Assembly (NCBI GenBank): GCA_960531495.1
Contig: OY482851.1
Coordinates: 9,592,214-9,656,213, forward strand
DNA from: Zeus faber
Lineage: Eukaryota > Chordata > Actinopteri > Zeiformes > Zeidae
Direction: 5' to 3'
Length of the DNA stretch: 64,000 bases
Shown here: positions 32,344 to 45,139 of the stretch, piece after piece
How positions within the stretch are numbered: the stretch's first letter is position 1
Layout: each line of letters starts with the position of its first letter
Notes under the pieces: generated by a model
Databases searched by the model: none
What the model saw: the letters and a program-made list of their open reading frames with translations, nothing else
What the model was told of the DNA's origin: nothing
Translations under genes and position numbers: made by a program

Positions 32344-35300
32344 TTAAAACTGAATTTTTAAATCAAATAGGGTAGCCATTGTTGAATGATTTAAGCTGAA
32401 TGATTTAAGTTAAGTCACTGTTTGCTGTGAATAGACATGTACTTCCAACAGGCTTGCCAACCTTAAATTAGGTTGACCCAACTGGCTATTGTTACAGACC
32501 TTGATCCGAAAAGTCTGGGAGAAGCATTGTACGTTTCGAAGGAGGATGTTCATTCCCATATCCATTTCTTACATAGTCCAAGTTTAATTTAGCCCGATTG
32601 ATAAATGGATTAATGGCTGATCTCTTTTAGTTATCAACCTTATTAGCCTAGTGAATGAAAGTATACACCGTGTCACGCCAATCCTTTTTCCCTTTGTTTA
32701 GCTCAAAATCAACTTGTGCATGTTGTCCTATATGTTTATATGAAAAGCAAACACGGTATATGGTCAGTGTCTGCTCCCACAGAGGTGTATATAAGTAGTC
32801 AGGGTTTCAAAAAAGGCTAGCAGGGCAATGTGTTTTTTAAAATGAGGTTGACCCCCTCTATCATTAAGCCAGGGTCAGTTTCTGTAAAGGTTAAGATTGC
32901 GGGCGAGGTAAGGCGATCCTGTGCCTGTACTTGGGGCATATCTCCCATGGACCCTGGTTCAGGCCACCTTGGTTTGTATGAGGTGCCGTATTTGGTTGGG
33001 AGAATGTCTTGTCTCTGGTGTCAATAATTCATGATAGCTGTCCTGGCAAGCCATTTTCAGCCCTTTTGCCAACTAACCACAATTTTAGATTTTTATATAA
33101 GACCACAAGAGAAAAAAACTGCTGACCAAATTCCATATGGACAATCTAAACATTGTAAAGCAGATCATTGCTGCCACTGGCATGCTTCAATCCATTCTCT
33201 ATTTTATGATTCTTTTGAAGCAGTTTGGGTTATGTTATACTCCGTCATTTTCCTTGTTGTTTCATAATTGGCTAAACTCGAGTCCTAAATGTTGAAAGTA
33301 TCTGCACTGTGCCGAGCGCCCAGCACTCTGCTAGCCCCTCACAGATGGGGCCACCAATGTGCAGCTCTATCTGCTCCCTGCGGTATTAAGCCTGCTTTCC
33401 TGGGCAGCACCAGTGGTAGTGGGAGCTGGGTCTACACGTGTCCCACCCTAGCTGCATATAGATCAGCCATAATCCATTAGCAGCTCCCTGGAATCCAGCC
33501 GGCACAGCGCAGAAGGGGCCAGGGGTGAGTGTTGGGGGGGGGCTCTTTTTTCTTTCTCCTAAGCAGGCTTCTCTGCTGTCAGCCCAGCCCCCTTTTACGT
33601 TGGTCTGCTGGAAAGGACTCTTGACCCCCCCCCTCCCATAAGCCTTGCAGAGGTGTATGTTTGTGAGAGGGGGGAGAGACTTGACTGATATATGGCTTCC
33701 TGACTGGCATCATAGCAGAGGCCCTTCTTTTTCACCAGTTCCGTCACTTAGCCCCTGCAGGGCTGAGTGGTGGACAGCTTTTTAGCACATCCTGCATTTA
33801 ACTGCTGATCTGGGATATGTGTTTCTAGAGAATAGAGCGATGATCCCTGCAAGGAACAGGGATTTGGGTGAGTCCTTAGTTTTGTTTTTGTTTTTTTACT
33901 TTTCTACCCCCGCAAATGGCTGGTGAGGGTGGAGAGTAGAGGTAAAATGGAAAGGAAGAGCAGAACAGGGGAGTGGGGGAGGGGAAGACCATGGGTAGAA
34001 GTGTCAAAGCAGAGGAGGCAAGCCCAGGCCTGGACTCGATGGTAATGATCACTGCAGCTGATTGTATCAGCCAGCCTGACTCTTTAAACAGAGCAGACTG
34101 TGTCTGTATTATTATATCAGCCAGCCATCCTTTGTTGACAGTGTTTACCATTATACTGTTGCATAATATACATAGTAAGGTATTTCTTGTCCTACGTTTT
34201 ACCCTCAACGACCAGAAATTGAGGGGGGGGCGTCCTTTTTTGTGATTTATTTTTTATTTATTTTTTTACCTTGTTTCTTTAATGAATTTGTTCAGTGGTC
34301 ACTGGGTCTGGTGATGACATCACTCCTGTTTTCTCAGCAACATCTGTGCAAGGGTTTTAAAGCTTAAATTAAGTGCCTTTGGCCAAGGCATGTGTAGCAA
34401 CCTACTAGATTAGTGGACTGCTCTGTTTTATGGAATGGTTTGGCTAGGAATAGCTGATGTGCTGTGGGTGCAGTCAGTCACCACCAGAACCCCCAGGATT
34501 CCCATATAAATCCGAAAGTAAGCTGGCCATTAAGTTACTATATACAGATTAAAAAGTTATTTATACACATCTGCCATCTTAAATGGACTTATTAATCAGT
34601 CCATAACAAACTCAATTCTGTATATGGTGATGGGTAAATTATTTGTCATAATGGTGTGTGGTTGATTGCAGGTCAGATAAATGCCACAATGACAGACAGC
34701 AAGGTGCCACCTTTCCAAAAACTTCTGTGCATGTATGTAAAATCAGTCGTGAAGTATTTTGGCAATAATTCATTGCTTTGCATTATATTTTCTGTGCATT
34801 ACCAGATAACTGTAAGTAAATCTGTAGGTTGGCACTGAGTTAAAATGGTACATTCTCGTGTGTGTATTAATTTTCTGCATTATGGTATAATCTCCTCTAA
34901 TACAGTATACCCTACGCTGATCGGGGGCATTACGTGTATGTGTCCATTTTGCAAGGCTTTGACAACATGTAGCTCATGAGTGAGGCCAGGCCCCGCTGAC
35001 ATGCTTAACATTCAACACTATGGATGGATGTACTCCTGTCTTTGCATACTTCTTCGAAATCCCAAATTGTATTTGTTTCTTGAGTAGAACGTGAGCTGCA
35101 CGAGTTGTAATACCTACTCCATCTATAGTGACACAATGGAAGAGGGTGATCTGTCCGAATTCATGAATGAGGGTGGCTGTGGGAGCAGTTGGCGCTGTTG
35201 CAGTCTGTGAGCCACACCCTCTCCCCCTCCTTCTCCCCATCTCCTGTGTAGTTTTACCTACTCAGGTGTCACCTAATCCCTCCCCCCTGGCCCTGCAGTG

Positions 35301-36133
35301 CCACCGACCCCCAACCCCAGACAATAGGGCAGGGCTGACATTACCATGACCTAATCGAGGCTATCTTGAGCTGAGCTCCCAGAGAGGGCACCCCACTGAA
35401 ACTAGAGGTGTTCTCTGGAGAAGGGGAAGAGAAGCTGAGACGAGGAGGCAGCCTAGATAACTTGCTATTTTATTCTTTCTTTGTATCCAACCCTTTGGCT
35501 TTTGTGCCAGAACAGTGGCACGGTGTACAAATTCTAAATTTGATACATGCAGCATGTAAATCTTGTAAGAGACAGGTGAGAAAGTGTCCATGTTTCTCAG
35601 TTACTGTGTTATCGTTTAACATGCCTTCGTGATTGTTCGCCAGTTATTGATAATTATTTGGGTAATTTCCTGAAATAACCCGATGCGTTGGCAAATCTCA
35701 CTAACATATCTACACTTCTGATGTTTTGGCACTACAGATTAATAACGAAATAGCTGTTCTACATTAGGTGGATGTGCATTGTGAAAAAAGTTAAATAAAG
35801 AATAAGAGATAATTAAATCATTTTAGTTACAATGATATTTCATGATCATGACAGCCCTATTTAATATTTACAATATTTACAGCCTTAAATGGTTCCAAAA
35901 TGTTTTCTTTTTTTACATTCTCCGAATTTTTTTTTTCTCTCTCTGGGAATTGTTTTTAAAGCTTATTAATTCCTTCGAGCCAAAATAGGTTCAAAAATGG
36001 CTACTTGTAATGCTGGTAATTCCTGAGTTTTTCACCTACTAACTGATTTCCCCACTTGTTTGTCTATTCTCTTGCAGCTTCAGGTGGTGCTCGTGTAGGA
36101 AGAGAGAGAGAGAAGGAAAGACGGAAGGTGGAA

Positions 36134-37903
36134 ATGGAACTGCCAAATCATGCCAAACAATTGCTGCTGCAACTCAACCAGCAGAGAGCCAAAGGCTTCC
36201 TGTGTGACGTTATTATCGTGGTGGAAAATGCGCTCTTTCGTGCCCACAAAAATATCCTGGCAGCCAGCAGCGTCTATTTCAAATCCCTGGTTCTCCACGA
36301 CAACCTCATTAACCTGGACACGGAGATGGTCAACCCCTCTGTGTTCAGACAAGTCCTGGACTTTATCTACACTGGGAAGCTCCTTTCGTCATCGGACCAA
36401 AGCAACGAGCAGAACTTCAGTGCCCTCTTAACCGCAGCTAGCTACCTCCAGCTCCATGATCTCGCCGCCCTGTGCAGAAAGAAGCTCAAGCGCAACAGCG
36501 GAAAACCCTTGCCAGGTAAACCCTCCACTCCAGGTCCGCTCAGCCGCTTACGCCTCAATAACCAGCGCCTATCCTCCTCCACCCCCTCTAACAACCACTA
36601 TCCCCCCGCCCCCTCTGATGCCGACCAACCACAGCCAGATGAAGGCCTTCGGGACAAACTCTCAGATGATGAGATGTTTGTTGGCAGCTCCGGGAAGAAT
36701 GCGAATGGCGGGAACGGCAGCAGTAACGGTAACCTCAGCAGTGGAGGGAGTGCTGGGGAGCCGGACCTCGGCCTCGATCTGTCCAAAAAGAGCCCTCCCT
36801 CTGCGGGTACAGCCACGGATGCCCTCAGCCCACACAGCAACTCACAAGAATCCCCCCAATCTGCCTCAGTATCCACAACCAACAGTGCCTCACTGGATGA
36901 CTCCTCCACCACCCTACCAGGCCTAGACACCTGTGGCCCAGAACCCATGGAGCTCACCCCCAACCTCAAAGCACCAGAGGAAACCCCAAATCAAGCTGAC
37001 GGCCCTCCACCCCATAAAAAATCCAGACAGGTCTCTCGCAAGAAAGAATGGCCTAAGAAAGATGCCTCAGGGCTGAAGTCGGAAGACCACGACAGGCCCC
37101 TGGTTAATGGGGTGATTGTAGTACCTAAAGATAGCCGCTCCTCCATTGGGGGTGTATGCGGGGGCAGCGGCAACAGCTTTGCCTCCGACCAGTCCTTCCA
37201 ATGTAAAGAAGAGGAAGAGGGCGGGGAAAATGGCCAGGATCACAGCGACGAGAGTGGGCAAAGCGATGGCGAGAGTGCAGGAGGAGGGGGTACGGGAGGA
37301 AGCGGAGGGGGACACCAAAGCGCCAACTATGTATACCGCCAGGAGGGTTTTGAGCCAGCATTCGGAGACAACCTTTATGTGTGCATCCCTTGCGGCAAGG
37401 GCTTCCCCAGCTCTGAGCAGCTCAATGCCCACGTGGAGACGCACACAGAGGACGAGCTCTACATCAAAGAGGAGGGCGGAACTTATGTGAAGGAGGAAGA
37501 TGAAGACGAGGCTGAGGACCTCTCTGCCCCCGTGGGTCCCTCCAGCTTTGGTTCTGAAACGCGTCCCTTCAAGTGCACTGTCTGCAGTAAGAGTTACAAA
37601 GACCCGGCAACGCTGAGACAACATGAAAAGAGCCACTGGCTGACCAGGCCCTTCCCCTGCAACATCTGCGGCAAAATGTTCACCCAGCGGGGCACCATGA
37701 CGCGCCACATGCGCAGCCACTTAGGCCTCAAGCCGTTCGCGTGCGAGGAGTGCGGCATGCGCTTCACCCGTCAATATCGCCTGACGGAGCACATGCGCGT
37801 CCACTCCGGGGAGAAGCCCTACGAATGCCAGCTCTGCGGGGGCAAGTTCACCCAGCAGCGCAACCTCATTAGCCACCTGAGAATGCACACCTCACCCTCT
37901 TAG
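36134..37903 (+). CDS. hic2: hic2, BTB/POZ and C2H2 zinc-finger transcriptional repressor
   Basis: One coding exon for 589 residues, starting MELPNHAKQLLLQLNQQR. Residues 1-118 are the BTB/POZ domain (FLCDVIIVVENALFRAHKNI, LQLHDLAALCRKKL), used for dimerisation and co-repressor contact. GLDLSKK at 213-219 is the CtBP-binding motif of the HIC family. The middle is Ser/Pro/Gly-rich with acidic runs and possible SUMO sites (IKEE 444-447, VKEE 452-455). There are five C2H2 fingers at about 415-437, 479-501, 507-529, 535-557 and 563-585; the last four are contiguous, as in HIC1/HIC2, and end HLRMHTSPS. From memory it aligns along its whole length with human HIC2, including GLKPFACEECGMRFTRQYRL. 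An in-frame ATG upstream at 36056 is intronic, above the acceptor at 36077, so it is not used. It is a nuclear DNA-binding repressor. Very confident. Confidence 0.97.
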   Translation: MELPNHAKQLLLQLNQQRAKGFLCDVIIVVENALFRAHKNILAASSVYFKSLVLHDNLINLDTEMVNPSVFRQVLDFIYTGKLLSSSDQSNEQNFSALLTAASYLQLHDLAALCRKKLKRNSGKPLPGKPSTPGPLSRLRLNNQRLSSSTPSNNHYPPAPSDADQPQPDEGLRDKLSDDEMFVGSSGKNANGGNGSSNGNLSSGGSAGEPDLGLDLSKKSPPSAGTATDALSPHSNSQESPQSASVSTTNSASLDDSSTTLPGLDTCGPEPMELTPNLKAPEETPNQADGPPPHKKSRQVSRKKEWPKKDASGLKSEDHDRPLVNGVIVVPKDSRSSIGGVCGGSGNSFASDQSFQCKEEEEGGENGQDHSDESGQSDGESAGGGGTGGSGGGHQSANYVYRQEGFEPAFGDNLYVCIPCGKGFPSSEQLNAHVETHTEDELYIKEEGGTYVKEEDEDEAEDLSAPVGPSSFGSETRPFKCTVCSKSYKDPATLRQHEKSHWLTRPFPCNICGKMFTQRGTMTRHMRSHLGLKPFACEECGMRFTRQYRLTEHMRVHSGEKPYECQLCGGKFTQQRNLISHLRMHTSPS

Positions 37904-40560
37904 AAACACATCAAGCCAAAGAACTCTGGGAAAAGATGAAAGTACCTTGCTCTTTTTGACCTGTTTTCCATCTCATCAAGCAAAGAAACGCACACTTATA
38001 CTCATTCACATGCAGAAACAACTATTTCTAAATGCTGATTCCGGTTTAAGCTCCCCATCTGCCCGGCCCAGTAAATTATGTAGCTGTTGGCTGTATTGGG
38101 CTCTCGGTGGTGCTGGGGGCGGGGTCTTTTTGACGTAAGAATCAAGGGTTCATTTATATCGACTACACCGCAAGTGATGTCTGCTCACGCCTCAGGAGAT
38201 GTGGGGGGATGGTGTACGTCTCTGTCTCACTCTCTTACGTCACCGGGGCCACGATGGTCTGTGTTCAAAGTCTGATAAATGTGAATGTTGGTACTGTCAT
38301 ATTAAGCCCCGTTACCCCTCCTAGCATACACTTTAGCACAGACTCCCTCTCCTCCGCCGCGGAGTCTGCGTCTTTTTTCAGATTGATCCTCAACTGGATA
38401 ACTTTCACAACCCCCCCCTCCCCCCATATCCCTCACTGCTGAGATTTTTACCTTGACCAAAAACACATGCAAACATTACAGGCAATAATTTAAACAAAAT
38501 ATTACTTTTTGTTTTTACCAAGGCAGCTTTCTGTCCTTGGTTATGTTGGTGATGGGGATCCGTGTGTAAAAGGAGGGTTAACAATGTTCGGGACCATCTC
38601 CATGCTTTAACTTCAAGTCCGAAAAAAGGTGGTTTCTACTGTGGGGGCGACGTCGGCTCGAGATTTTTAGTTCACAATACAGACAAACTATTATAGTCCT
38701 CCGTACGGTGGGGTGGAGAGGATTTTTTAAATTGTTTTTTTGTTTTGTTTTTTGCCTGCTAAAGACTTCCCAGGAGCAAATCCCGGAAAGAAAGATGATC
38801 CCTTTCGAGGTACTTGTTTTACTTAAAGAACTTGTATTGTTTCAGTGAATGTTTTTAACTGGAAGCTGTTGAGGTGTTTATTGTGGAGGGAGGGTTTCAG
38901 GTTTGTTGTGAGGGTGGGGTGTTAGTTTCATTGTGGGGGAGGGGGAGGGCGTTGTAGACTGAACAAGGTGTTCAGTGGGTACGTTTATTTTAATTTTTAT
39001 TTTTTTTTCGTCTGTATAGCTTTCCCCCCCCTTTTCCCTCAGAAAAAAGAGTCTATTTCTATAGGCTTGTGACCTCGCTACCTCTGATTACTCTTACAAA
39101 CTCTATGTTGATTAGTTGAAAGTTCCTATGTAATTAATTGTAAAAAGTGTAGATTATGGTTACTTTATCACCTAATGCTTTAACCTGCCCATCTCTCAAC
39201 ACAGGTTTTTAATGCTCGTAGATTTTAACACATTTTAATGATTTTTTTTTTTTTTTTTTTTAGCTGTGGTTTTCACCTGTCATGAAGACAGCTTTTTTTT
39301 TTTTTTTTCCCCCCGGGGGGCCCTGCTCAATGCGCCCCCACCTCAAAATGTACTGTAGTTTCCTGAATGGAGCAAATGGTAGTCGGTTTCGTTAGTTAGT
39401 TAGATGCACAGTGTTCCAAAGATCTTATGAATGTTAAGGAGAACAGAGCTGACTAACAAACATTGCTAGACAAGTTCATAACCAAAGTTATAAAAAAAGA
39501 TGTACTAAAGATATATAGCATACTAAATTATTTCAATTTTGAGTTCTTTATTTCGCTGTATAAATAAAACAAAATACAAATTATGAATTATATTCTAACT
39601 CCAGACAGACTCCACTTGTTGTGATGGATATCGACCAATGATTCTTTAAGACCGGGGAAGAGTTTTTTTCCGTGTTTTGCAAGGAAAGCTTGTGCTGATT
39701 GGTGGGCCAGTATAAATGTAAACTTTACAACCCGAGGAAACGGTGAAGTTTGAGACATGTTCCCATAACGTGTTTTTTTTTTTTTTTTTTTCTTTCGTTG
39801 GTATCCAGAGTCCATCACTTTATATTCCCTGATAAAAATAAAAAATAAATAAAAAGGAAAAAAATAAATGGGGGGGGGGGGGCGAAACAACATTTTATTT
39901 GTTCTGTTCAGACCAAAAAAAAAAAAACAAAACAAAAAAGATAGACTTTATAATCAGAATTTTAATGTGAAGTTCAAGTTTGCTTATTAGTTTTTTTTTT
40001 TTTTTGTTTTTGTTTTTGTCTTTTTCAAGCCAGACTTGTGAAAAACTTGGAATAACGGAGAGGCAGGGGATGCGCTGGACAGACGGACAACTCTTCTTTC
40101 TCTCGCAGCATCCGTTTTTTGTTTTGTTTTGTTTTTTACTGATTGTCATTCTGGTAAAGCGCAGAATGTGTGCGTTATCCTTTTTCGTTAACTTTCTCCC
40201 CCAATCGGACGCCACCCTATTCGACCGGATGCTGACCCTGGATTCCATCCTAACCTGTCCGGCGCATCTCGACTCTTAAACAGTTAGACGGCAGAGCATG
40301 AACCTTCGCTGCAAGTTTTTGGTATAGGCATTCCTCTATTATGTTATTTTTAACTTAATTTTTTATTTTTTAATTCCTCCATTGTCCTCATGTTATGGTC
40401 TGTGAAATGTTTATATTGGGGATGCAGCTACAGCTAAACAAGCACCGCTAACCCTTTAAAGGGTGTCTGCATCGTGGACTCCCCCACAATTTTTACTTCA
40501 TGTTGCCGTCTTGCTGCAAAGCGGTTACTGCTCAGTGAATAAATGGTAATGGATTTCTCA
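37904..40560 (+). other. hic2: hic2 3' UTR, long, with two candidate polyadenylation sites and a let-7 seed match
   Basis: Non-coding sequence with many homopolymer runs follows the stop. AATAAA occurs at 39563-39568 and 40538-40543, suggesting UTRs of about 1.7 or 2.65 kb. A let-7 seed match CTACCTC lies at 39078-39084. Ends are inferred. Confidence 0.5.
39078..39084 (+). promoter_or_regulatory. hic2: let-7 seed match in hic2 3' UTR
   Basis: CTACCTC pairs with let-7 nucleotides 2-8. It lies about 1.2 kb after the stop and before the first AATAAA. Mammalian HIC2 is a reported let-7 target, which gives this 7-mer some prior support. A 7-mer alone can occur by chance. Confidence 0.4.
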
Positions 40561-41270
40561 CACTCCCTCCCCGTACAAAAACATGTTATTTATCACCGGA
40601 TCCACTTTGCTCGTGAGCGCGTCTGGCGTGAGAGGGAGTCCACGATGCGTTCCCTTCGAGGGGTTATTGTACTGTAATGTCTGTCATGCAAAAGGTGTTT
40701 TTGTGCAACCAGATTGCTAGCCATCTCTGCAAACTTCTTTGCAGCTGCGGTCGAGTGTTTGTTCATTCGACATAAAGAAGAAAACTACGAACTCCAAACT
40801 GTGACCATATTACTACTACTCATATACTTCAGGGATTGTTCTGCATCTATGAATGTAGGGCTCTCAGCTACACTTGTAAGACATAGTATTGTATCGATTT
40901 TTCTCTGTATTTTAATCATGGGAAAAGCAAAACACTAGTTTCATATTTAAGACAAAAGGGGGTACTTTTTTCAACTAACACAAAGAGCCTTGACAAAGGC
41001 GAGGCAGCTCAAAACAAATCTACATTTTCGTTTGTGACACTATGTTCAGAAATAGTTGCAAAGTTGTACAAAGAACTAAGATGAAAAAAAAAAAAAGCTC
41101 ATACCCAAATCCACAAACTATTTTTTAAACCAAAGCACATTTGAATGATTATGGAACCGTGTGTGGCTCTAAAAAAGATACATATGTATTTATCTCATTG
41201 TTTACATAAACTTTTACAGTTTTACAGACCTCAGCTGAGGCTTGGCCAGTCAGAGAATTGGTTTTGTGTG

Positions 41271-41302
<32 letters not shown>

Positions 41303-44300
41303 GCTTTTCCACAGAGGTTGCTGCCATATCCCAAGCATAGCGTAAAACAAGTGAGGTGCTGCATATTCAAATAGGGGGAGGAGTGTGCAAAGGGGAGCCC
41401 CTCTTTGCCAGCTGGCTTTGGGGTGACCCTGTGCCCCGAGTCCCCCTGCCCTCTGGCCTGTCTTCAGATGCGAGAGCAGCCGTGGGGGGTTTGCGATGTG
41501 CCCTTGACATATTCATCAAAAGGCATTGTTAGTCTAGATGTTGGCTCGATGTTTCTTCTCCATGTTTACCCAAACAGACTCGAGGACTATCTCTGCTCTT
41601 GGGTTTCTTAATTTGTGGGAGTGGGTGGGTAATGCTCGAAGGGTTTACCTCTGATGCTTGGTGTTGACCTGTTATAGCCAACCTGGAGATAACAGCATTG
41701 TTCTAATAATTGCATGTAAACAGGATTTCTGGTAGAGTCTTAACTGTGAATGTTGATGTTTTTTTTGTTTGTTTGTTTTTTTTTGATTTTACAATGTTTT
41801 AAATCAAAGATATTTTTTTTATTTTTATTTTTGTTTTATTTTATTTTTTTCTCAAGCTGCCTGGGTTCTGTGTGTTGAAGCAGCACAAACCTCTGACTGG
41901 CCGGGCCTCATACAAAGTTGGTGCAAACACTTATTGACAGTGTTCCTTTTTTTATCAAATGTCTATTGTTGTCAGTGATGAATGTATTTATTTCCGGTTC
42001 TGTCCTCAGCTCTGTATAGAATTTGCTCAGTGTGTGAGACTGAGCTGGTGGCAGGATCCCCTTTTTTTTTTTTTGTTTGTTTTTGTTTAGAGGATTTCAA
42101 GCTGAGAATCAAAAATCAGACACAAAGCATAGCCATTAACTACAATCTGTGAAGATGACTTTTTTTTTTTTTGTGGTGCAGGAGAGGCTCTTTTATTTTT
42201 GTTTTCATCACAGATACTCAAAGAAAATGGTTTATGGCATTTTATATCATCTTTCTCAGTTACAACAGACACTCTGTAGGGATTTTATTTCATGTAGCCC
42301 ACTTTGGGTGTTTACGCCCATGTATTCTTGGGTTCCACACACTTGGGGAATTGAAGCAATATCCCCGTGTGTGTGTGTGTCTGTGAATGCAGGCAGGGCA
42401 TGTGACCTGTGTGCAGAATGGAGGCTACTGTATCTTCTCTAAGCAGCTCTACCTGGGTGTTGCCACGCCGTTGCCCATCATTAGAACATACTCCTCAGTA
42501 AACACATGAAACATCAACATATCAACACAACCTCCACTTGGAAATTCTGTTTGTGAATAATTGTGGGGTTTTTCTTTTTTGTCTTAAACCAGTTGCCACT
42601 ACTTCCCTTTATTGTGCTAGTTTTTTTTTGTTTTGTTTTTGTTTTTTTAAGTAGTTAGTTTTACATTGGAGGGTCTTGAAAACATGGGTTGAGATAGCTT
42701 TACTAAGTGCACTTTGTATGTTTTTTCAAAGCCTCTGGGAATTCCCGGAAGCTCTCATATCTGTTTTCATTAACCCGACGGTTTACTCTCCTTCTCTCTT
42801 ACCTCATCTTTGTCGTTTGTGTCTACCTAAACATCATATCAATACGCAGTGTTATGAAAGCTTTAACGAAAAATCAATAACACAAAGCAGAAACCAACAC
42901 AAGCGGGAGTCTGCATTCAGCTCTGAAAGTTCCACGTTTGTGATTTATTTTTTTAATGCTACTGTTACACCTCACAGTCTTCTATCACGTGGGACACTCC
43001 AATGCTTTACTCTAGGTTTTGATGTGAGGGTCGAGGGCCCAGTCTGTCCAGTTAATGCGGAGATGCTCCTCCCTGCTTCGACAGACCAAACCAAAGCTAG
43101 TTGTAAAATGGCCTCCAGCGCATTGCTCCAGATGCTCCAGACCTGAGGAGGCCATTAAACCCCTGCCAGAGCTTTAGTGTCAGCTTTATCCCAGTTACAC
43201 CTTGCCCACAGTATGGCCCTTTGACCCTCCTGTTCTGTTGCTGTTACCGAAGCGAGTGTCTGAAACCTTTTTTACCTCCCTTCCGTTGTTTTTACTTTGC
43301 TGTTCCTCCGAGGACGCTGTGCAGTACTACTGTATCCGAAGCACCAAATTACCTCAATCTTTCAGTGTTTACAGCAATATGCTAACTTGCCATTACGACT
43401 CAGCACGTATGTCTCTTATCTGTTTCTCTTTCATTCTTTTTTTTTTTCTTCTAAATGTCAGGCTGCAACCAAAATAGTTTTTTTTTTTTTTTTGTTTGTT
43501 TTTTTTTGCTTGGAATGTTGCTTGGCGTAATCTCCGAATCTGTGCATGAATTTACAAAGTAGTGTCACTTTTAAGAGTGCTCTATGTCAAAGCGAAGACA
43601 TTAGCTGCTAAACTAGTACTTGAAAAGTTTATATCACAGGCGCTGTCTGTGAAGTTGGGCGTATCGAGCTTCTCCCCGGTTCCGTTTCCTTCATGAATAG
43701 CCTCTCAATAATGTATCAGGATCCAGGGGCTGAGAGGCCCTGAAATGGACATGTAGGGTCTTGGCCTATGAATAATTGAGGGTGGTGAGCCCTCCCCCTT
43801 TGTGAACACACTTCACGTGCAAAGGTGGACACACGGCAAGATATTTGTTTGCCTGTGAACACATACACACACACATACACTACATTTGCATTCCATTTGA
43901 ACCACAAACTCGTCAACACAAATGTTTTCCATTGACATACACACTGGTATTCAAGGTTGCGGTCCTGTCATCTCCCTGTGGCTAGTGGCAACACCCAGGC
44001 TGGGCTCTCTTTATCTCCACTCCTCAGAGAGCTTGTATTCAGGTCAGAGCCGTCGTCGTGCATAGCGATGGGGCTCGCTAATTCAAAGTGTCATAAAAGT
44101 GTAATACAGCTGACCTCAGCACTCACAACCTTGCAGTCTTAATGTACAGCAGTGAGGAAAATAAACTGTTATTTTATGATCTTTTCATTAAAAGCTTGAT
44201 TGAAAAACCAAATCCGCTCAGAGCCGCCTGTCTTCTTTGGTCAAAGTTGTTTGTGCAACGGTGAGACGATTATTTGGGATTGTTGTTTTTTTTCCATTTT

Positions 44301-45095
44301 TTTTTTCTCCCAGCAAATGTATTACGTAGGGAACACATTTCTCAAAACATCATTCCAGCCCATCTCAAAATAGTTTTTGTTTTAGTTTTACATTCTAAAA
44401 GGTGTCCTTCCAGTGACACGTCTGTGTTTGATTCATACCCTCGCGACCGTAGAGATGGGGAAAAATGACGGTGCCGAAACAATATGACTTTAGTTTGGGA
44501 CTTAGAGCAACGCCTGGAAAACGCCCTTCAGCGGAGTGGAGCGAGGGGCACGCACTAACGTCTTTAACCTACTCATCGGCCCCCTCCCCCATTGTTCGTC
44601 TCACATGCTCCTCTTGCCCGGGCAAGGTGTGGCCGTAGCTGCAGGCTCCCGGCTCGTCTATCAGTTACAGTAAACACACACTTTGCATTTGACTCCCGGT
44701 GCCTGGTGGTAGGATGACGGCCGCTTCGGCCGCGACCCATCTCCCCTCGCTTGTGGCATTCCTTAATTCATCCCCGCGTTACGCGCCTTTGCCGGTTACT
44801 CTCCCCACACGCTTCTCCTCCCGCCCCCTTTGTGGTCTCTCGTCTCATCAGCTCATCTCCCTCTGCCGTGTCTTTAAACCTACCCCCCACCCCCCCTTTC
44901 TCTTTGCCTTCTCATCATCCTGGTTCAGGTCAGATTGGAAAAGCTGGCACGTTTATGGCTCCTCTGTGCCATTAGTAATGTGTCGTGCCCCTGGAGGTGT
45001 CACATGCTAAATGACCCTGAAAGGGGTCGCCTAGGAACAATGACTGTGGTGTCGATAGCCCTACCCTTCCCTCCCCCACCTTAGCCTCTCTCTCT

Positions 45096-45133
<38 letters not shown>

Positions 45134-45139
45134 ACCAGC
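40561..45139. other. hic2 downstream flank, no further gene seen
   Basis: Moderately AT-rich DNA with many poly-T/poly-A runs (for example 41279-41301 and 43480-43507). A 156-codon open stretch at 42676-43146 has no recognisable domain. Another AATAAA at 44159 could serve a longer transcript. I see no exon structure. Confidence 0.4.

Noticed and set aside
42676-43146. 156-codon frame downstream of hic2
   Set aside because: No domain, no codon bias that I can see, no splice context; probably chance.
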